Source of the DNA: Erythrophleum ivorense
Lineage: Eukaryota > Streptophyta > Magnoliopsida > Fabales > Fabaceae
Assembly (NCBI GenBank): GCA_026724425.1
Contig: JAIUCV010000276.1
Coordinates: 930,001 to 994,000 of the forward strand
Direction of reading: 5' to 3'
Length of the DNA: 64,000 nt
The notes under the pieces are model-generated. The model was not told the DNA's origin. It did not search any database and was given only the letters and a program-made list of their open reading frames with translations. The position numbers and the translations under genes are program-made. Below are positions 59,694 to 64,000 of the stretch, in pieces; the stretch's first letter is position 1; each line of letters starts with the position of its first letter.

Positions 59694-60089
59694 TTAAATC
59701 AATTTTATTTTTTCGAGGATTACTACTTGTCTTTCTATATTTATTAGAATTCTGTCTTTCTGAATTCTATATGGTTTTACATGTTCTAGGAAGTCTTTTC
59801 CTAAGATAATTTTATGAGTTTGGTTTTTTATTTCTGATTCAACATATAATTTTACTTTAATTATATCTCTGTTATTAAATCTTAACATAGTTTGTGCAAT
59901 AGTTTCTTCTTCTTGTATTTCAATGTTGTTATTTGTATATTCTATGTGTATTGAACTTTTTTCTATTTCTGGGTTTACTAGGGCTATTATTTCTATCCAA
60001 TTGTTGTCTCGAGTTACTTCTACGAGGATTAGATTTTCTAGATCTTTAGTTAAATCTATTTTTGGGATATTGGGTTGTATTTCTAATAA
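59694..60089 (-). pseudogene. Viral ORF 1 spacer domain between movement protein and protease
   Basis: Same frame as the movement protein, after an in-frame TAA near 60088. 59694-59888 codes for IIKVKLYVESEIKNQ and a GKDFLEHVKPYRIQ segment that itself resembles the end of a retropepsin fold, so this may be a duplicated or degenerate protease-like domain. Ends with TAA overlapping the next ATG region. Function unknown. Confidence 0.6.
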
Positions 60090-61580
60090 TTATGATCTTA
60101 TAGGTATTTCGGGGAGAATTGGTTCGTAAGAGCTATGGCTTCTAGATCTAATTAAGGTTCTTTCTAGGGGTTTTGATTCTTGTATACTTCTTCGGGGATT
60201 TATGGTTATTACTTCTTGGGGTGTATTAATTCTAATACTTCGATTTCCTGGTCTGTTGTTAAATGAAATTCTTTGAGTATTTTCTTCTCCTAATTCTGTG
60301 GTATTATCTAGTTCGAGTTTTAGTTGCCTAGGTATAGTGATTCTTCGTCTGTCTAGAGGTAATTCTTCTAAGACTGGCATAAAGTGTTTGTCTATGGTTA
60401 TATTTCCAATATTTCTTTGATATATTTTGTGTTTGTTGGAAAATACAAGTCCTACCATTCCGGTAATACTTATAATTTTACTTCCTGGTGGCATTCTTAT
60501 TCCTTGTAGTTTGTGGTATATTACTAAAGTTCGATTCATGTTTTTCTCGGCTCTAGAGATAGCAAAGTTTATGTTAACGGTTAATTTCAGTTTTTGGTAT
60601 ATTAAATTTCCATTTAAAGCTCATAAAATACTATTTGGGACATTGTCTATTATTCGGTTATCTGTAATTAATAATTCTATGGGTGTGTCTATTCCAACTT
60701 TAAAGTATGCTTTTATTAGTAACTGTATTCTTGGTATATAGATTTCTGTTATGTCATCTTTTATGTCTAATTTTTGTATTTCATGTTCAATTAAAGTTTT
60801 ATCAATAATTGGAATTCTAAGAACTCCTTCGGTTAATGTTGATTCTATGGGAAATTTCTTTTCTATTACTACACAGGCAGATTTTTCTTTTTCTTTTGTT
60901 TTTACTAATCTTTTTAATTGCTTAATTATACTTGTTTTTGTAAGATTTTGGGGTTGTAGATGTAATTCTTTGTCTCGGATTTTATTATATTGGTTTTGAT
61001 TAAATAACATTCTTTTTTCTACTTTTCCTTCATTTGGGTTTCTAATTTCTTCGAATTCTTCAAATTCTTGATACTCTGGTTGGGAATTACTAATTTCTTC
61101 TTGCATCATATTTATTTCATTTTCTTCTTTGATTAAATAATTTGTTTCTTCTGGTTTTGGAATAATTTCTATGTCTGAATCTTCTGATTCAATTATGTTT
61201 TTTATTTCTTTTTCTTTTTCTTCTTCTATTTCAAAATCTTTTTTGGGTTCTGGAGTACTAACTACAGGAATTTCTATATGAGTTTCTACTGGAGTTTCTA
61301 CAGATGGAATATATATGGGCTGTTTTATTTCTTTTTGTTCAAAGGCTTCTAAGGCTTCAAAGATATTTATAGCTTTTGGTTTTGGTTTTAGTTTGTCTAC
61401 TTGAGGTATAAAAGGTAGAAGTTCTTCGAAATCTAAACATGCATAATCAAAGTTACTCATGATAAATGAACAGTAAGTCGTGTGAGCAGTGAGCAGGTAG
61501 AGAGTGCAGAAAGTAAGCAGAGAGAGTAAGCAAGTAAGAGAGCAGAAGAGATAACGCAGATATACAGGTAGTGTAAACAC
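60090..61580 (-). pseudogene. Viral movement protein (30K superfamily), one stop
   Basis: Frame from ATG 61580, or more likely the internal ATG at about 61460 (MSNFDYACLDFEELLPF), since the first 40 residues are hydrophobic and atypical. An acidic, low-complexity N-terminal part (E/K/P-rich) is followed by the movement domain: SACVVIEKKFPIES, IYIPRIQLLIKAYFKVGIDT and ELLITDNRI, the pattern of 30K-type proteins that move virus between cells. An in-frame TGA at 60621 cuts the domain; the frame resumes to 60090 with an R/P-rich tail. No capsid domain lies between this and the protease. Confidence 0.85.
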
Positions 61581-61650
61581 AGGGTGTAATGAAAGCTAAA
61601 ACAGTCAGAAACTAAGGTTCATATTTCTTTATTATCATTCATACCATGAT

Positions 61651-61662
61651 GCTCTGATACCA
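61651..61662 (-). other. Viral primer binding site, tRNA-Met type
   Basis: TGGTATCAGAGC on the minus strand, upstream of the movement-protein ORF. In caulimovirids this site starts minus-strand DNA synthesis and defines position 1 of the genome. Confidence 0.85.
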
Positions 61663-61847
61663 TTTTCGGGGATGAACCAGACATCTAGCGACAGGGAGAG
61701 TTTATTCACCACACTGCCCTGGAGCTGGAGTGGCCCCGAAAGGTACCTACCAGAGCACGCACAACATCCCCTTGGTGCCCATACACGGTGAGGGACTACA
61801 CTGTACGCTCCCAGCCAGAGAGCCACACTTCGCCACATTATATATTC
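61663..61847 (-). other. Viral leader, 3' part
   Basis: GC-rich relative to the surroundings, minus-sense, from GAATATATAATGTGG to the primer site. It probably joined the leader half at 55791-56290 in the circular genome, though some sequence between them may be missing. Confidence 0.6.
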
Positions 61848-61966
61848 TTTAATTAATATATGTAAATAATATGTTAATTATAATTAAGTTATTTGATGTA
61901 TCTATATGAATTTTGTATGTTTAGTAAAAATTTAAGGTGGTTCAATTAAAATTTAAGTGTATACAT
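61845..61966 (+). repeat. 122-bp direct repeat, right of the viral block
   Basis: Second copy of 51271-51392. Its first four bases (TTCT) also continue the viral leader, judged from 54031-54045 reversed, giving a 4-base overlap at the junction. Confidence 0.9.
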
Positions 61967-62440
61967 GCATTAAAAAATACAGTAAATAAAGAAATAAACA
62001 TATACTTATTATTTAGTGAAGTTAGAATTAGTTTAATATCTTGCTAAACAATCAAATTCACTCTTTTACTCATTTTCTTTTTACTCATCTTTTATTCATC
62101 TTTTTTTTGGACTATCCTGAATGATATATAATGTAAATTAAATATAGTTTTTTAATTATTAATTTAAAAAGAATTTACATTAAAAATTAAAAATTAAAAA
62201 ATTAAATCTAAACTATATAAATCAAATTATAAATGGTCTAAATTTGAAAAAGTACTGAAAATTGGATTGGCTAAACAATAAATAAGTTTTAATAAAATTA
62301 AGAAAATATTCTATTTAAGGATATTAAAAATGCATCATATAAGTTAAATGTAGAACATTTCATAAATTAGCATCATTATAAATAATTATATATATATAAA
62401 TCGAAAGCATTAGGAATAATATATAAACATATACAAAAAG

Positions 62441-62486
<46 letters not shown>

Positions 62487-64000
62487 AATAATATATATAC
62501 CCAAAATGCATACCATAAAACGTGCAGAGAAGGAAGCTTGTAGTCCAATCGGGAAAGAGTAGTATTAGGTCATTCATATGACATCATCGTGCATTTAATG
62601 AAAGCCATCGTCAGATTAGAGCGTGGGCACAAGTAAATCATGGTGCACCGTCCATGTAAGCATTAACGTGTCATGATTCAGCTCTCCCTCCTTGGTTATG
62701 TAAAGGACGACCCTTTTCACCAAATGGCGGCAGTGGTGTCTCAAAAATGGCAAGGAGGAGCGCGGTAAAATGTGAGAGAGGGGCAGCAACAGGGTAATAG
62801 TGAAAAAGAGGAATAGTGAGAGGTGTGAGAAAGAGAGAGTTAGCCAAAAAAAAAAAAAAAAAGGAAGGAACTTGAAAACATAAGAAAATATATATTTTAA
62901 TTTTTGTTTAACATATAAAAGTAGTTTATATATCTTTAAAATGTCAAAAATTGTATTTAATAATAATTCATAGTGTGTTTAATTTAAGAATTTATTATTA
63001 AATATTGAGTATGTTTAATTTAGGAATTAATTATTAAATGTTTGGCATGAATAATTTAAGAATTTGTTATTAAATATTTGATATGAATAATTTAGGAATT
63101 TAAATGTTTGGTTTAACTTAGGAATTTATTATTACATGTCTGGTATATGCATATTTGATTTATTAGACTATACGCATGAATTATTATGCACATATGTTTA
63201 TGCCTACACGCATAATCTATGAGATATATATATATGTTGGTAAATGTGTTTATTAAAATTCAATACCTATTAAAAAGAATATTTTTTGCACTTGATGAAT
63301 ATGACTTGGAATATAAATTTAATATACTGCTTATATGTAACCATGCTTTGATGGTATTGCACTAGGTTGTACATGTTTAAATTATATGATAATTATCACA
63401 TATTACTACTACAAAGACAAGTTTTCTTTAGATAAAAAAATTTTAGAAAAGAAATAGGATTCTCAAAAAATAAAATCTTAATAAGAAAAAGGTCTCTAAG
63501 GGACAAGATTATCAAATCCTAATTTGAAAATAATCTTGTAGAAATAGGGTCCTCAAGAGAGGAAATTCCATATGAAGATAGTCTATATAGAAAGAGACAA
63601 TTCTCCATCTATATAGAAAGAAAGATATGATCATATGGGAATGAAAGGGATTAAAATCCCTTTCATGTTTAAGTTTCAATTTCCTAAGAACAAGGTATGA
63701 TAAGGGACCATTGAAGGGTGAGAAACCTTCATGTGACTTCAGGTTGAGGTTTTAGATAACAATTTATGAATCCACAGTAAGGGATACCTTAGCTATATTT
63801 ATTCCTGTCCATGATAATGTTATGCTTCAATGATCATAAGGACTAGGACAAATAGTCTTCTTTTTTGTTGCCGCTGAAAACTATGTTGGTGGCATCGAAA
63901 ACCTATGTTTCATATCATCATTACAAAAAAAAAGTAATGTTTAGAGACGGTGTCATAACCACCGTTAAAAGAACTATGGTCAAGACACAACTTAAACACA
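61967..64000. other. Intergenic, no gene recognised
   Basis: AT-rich with (AT)n at 62443-62482. 62560-62850 is less AT-rich and purine-rich at its end (GAGAGAGG, AGAAAGAGAGAG), possibly a promoter or leader of an unseen gene, but no coding exon was found. 63000-63130 has several near-repeats of AATTTAGGAATT. The last 80 bases (AGAGACGGTG, ACCACCGTTAAAAG) look like the edge of a repeat. Confidence 0.4.
62443..62482. repeat. AT microsatellite
   Basis: About 20 AT units without interruption. Confidence 0.95.

Larger units (their letters stand above)
51387..61848. mobile_element. Endogenous pararetrovirus mosaic (Caulimoviridae)
   Basis: About 10.46 kb of virus-derived DNA. A long minus-sense run (61847 down to about 55791) holds leader, tRNA-Met primer site, movement protein, protease, reverse transcriptase, RNase H, a second ORF and a promoter. 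The rest consists of plus- and minus-sense pieces joined end to end. No integrase or LTRs are present, which separates it from LTR retroelements. All ORFs are broken. Such integrations are thought to arise by illegitimate recombination. The genus is not assigned. Confidence 0.9.

Noticed and set aside
51387..61848. LTR retrotransposon as the source of the reverse transcriptase block
   Set aside because: No integrase and no LTR pair; a movement-protein domain and a caulimovirid-type promoter are present instead.

Overview
The window reads as nuclear DNA of a flowering plant, most likely a eudicot. It is AT-rich, almost free of long open frames, packed with degraded LTR retrotransposons, and carries the first coding exon of a SOC1-type MADS-box gene. 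No bacterial, organellar, rRNA or tRNA genes were recognised. The species cannot be fixed from the sequence.

Layout. 1-5000: remnants of a Ty3/gypsy chromovirus (RNase H, integrase, chromodomain, 3' LTR), a Ty1/copia pol with its LTR, and the start of a second gypsy-type element (LTR end, tRNA-Met primer site, broken gag). 5000-9163: non-coding, probably part of a long first intron. 9164-9345 (minus): SOC1-like exon 1, with a GA microsatellite just before its ATG and a 5' leader/promoter up to about 10.5 kb. 11.3-24.9 kb: a stratified nest, namely a tandem duplication carrying a copia element, whose LTR was split by a hAT transposon, which was itself entered by gypsy-type LTR sequences. 28455-29294: a small hAT element with a perfect 8-bp target duplication. 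30.3-31.6 kb: an RTE-type LINE reverse transcriptase, cut by a Tat/Athila-like LTR element (31570 to about 36935) that has an unusual ORF and dense palindromes built on CGCTATAGCG. 38664-41033, 42523-45235 and 48028-51132: three solo LTRs with 5-bp target duplications. 45.5-47.4 kb: copia pol on the minus strand.

The most notable block is 51387-61848, an endogenous pararetrovirus (family Caulimoviridae) integrated as a mosaic of fragments in both orientations. One nearly continuous minus-strand genome runs from leader and primer site through movement protein, protease, reverse transcriptase, RNase H and a second ORF to a promoter with a TATA box and poly(A) signal. No capsid gene is seen in that stretch; a capsid-like ORF lies on a separate plus-strand fragment. 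The whole block is flanked by an apparently identical 122-bp direct repeat with short microhomology at both junctions. All viral frames are interrupted by stops or frameshifts.

The only clearly host gene is the SOC1-like exon. Everything else that codes is mobile-element or viral debris, so genes do not work together here except within each element. All alignments between copies were made by eye; identities and boundaries should be read as approximate unless a target duplication is given.
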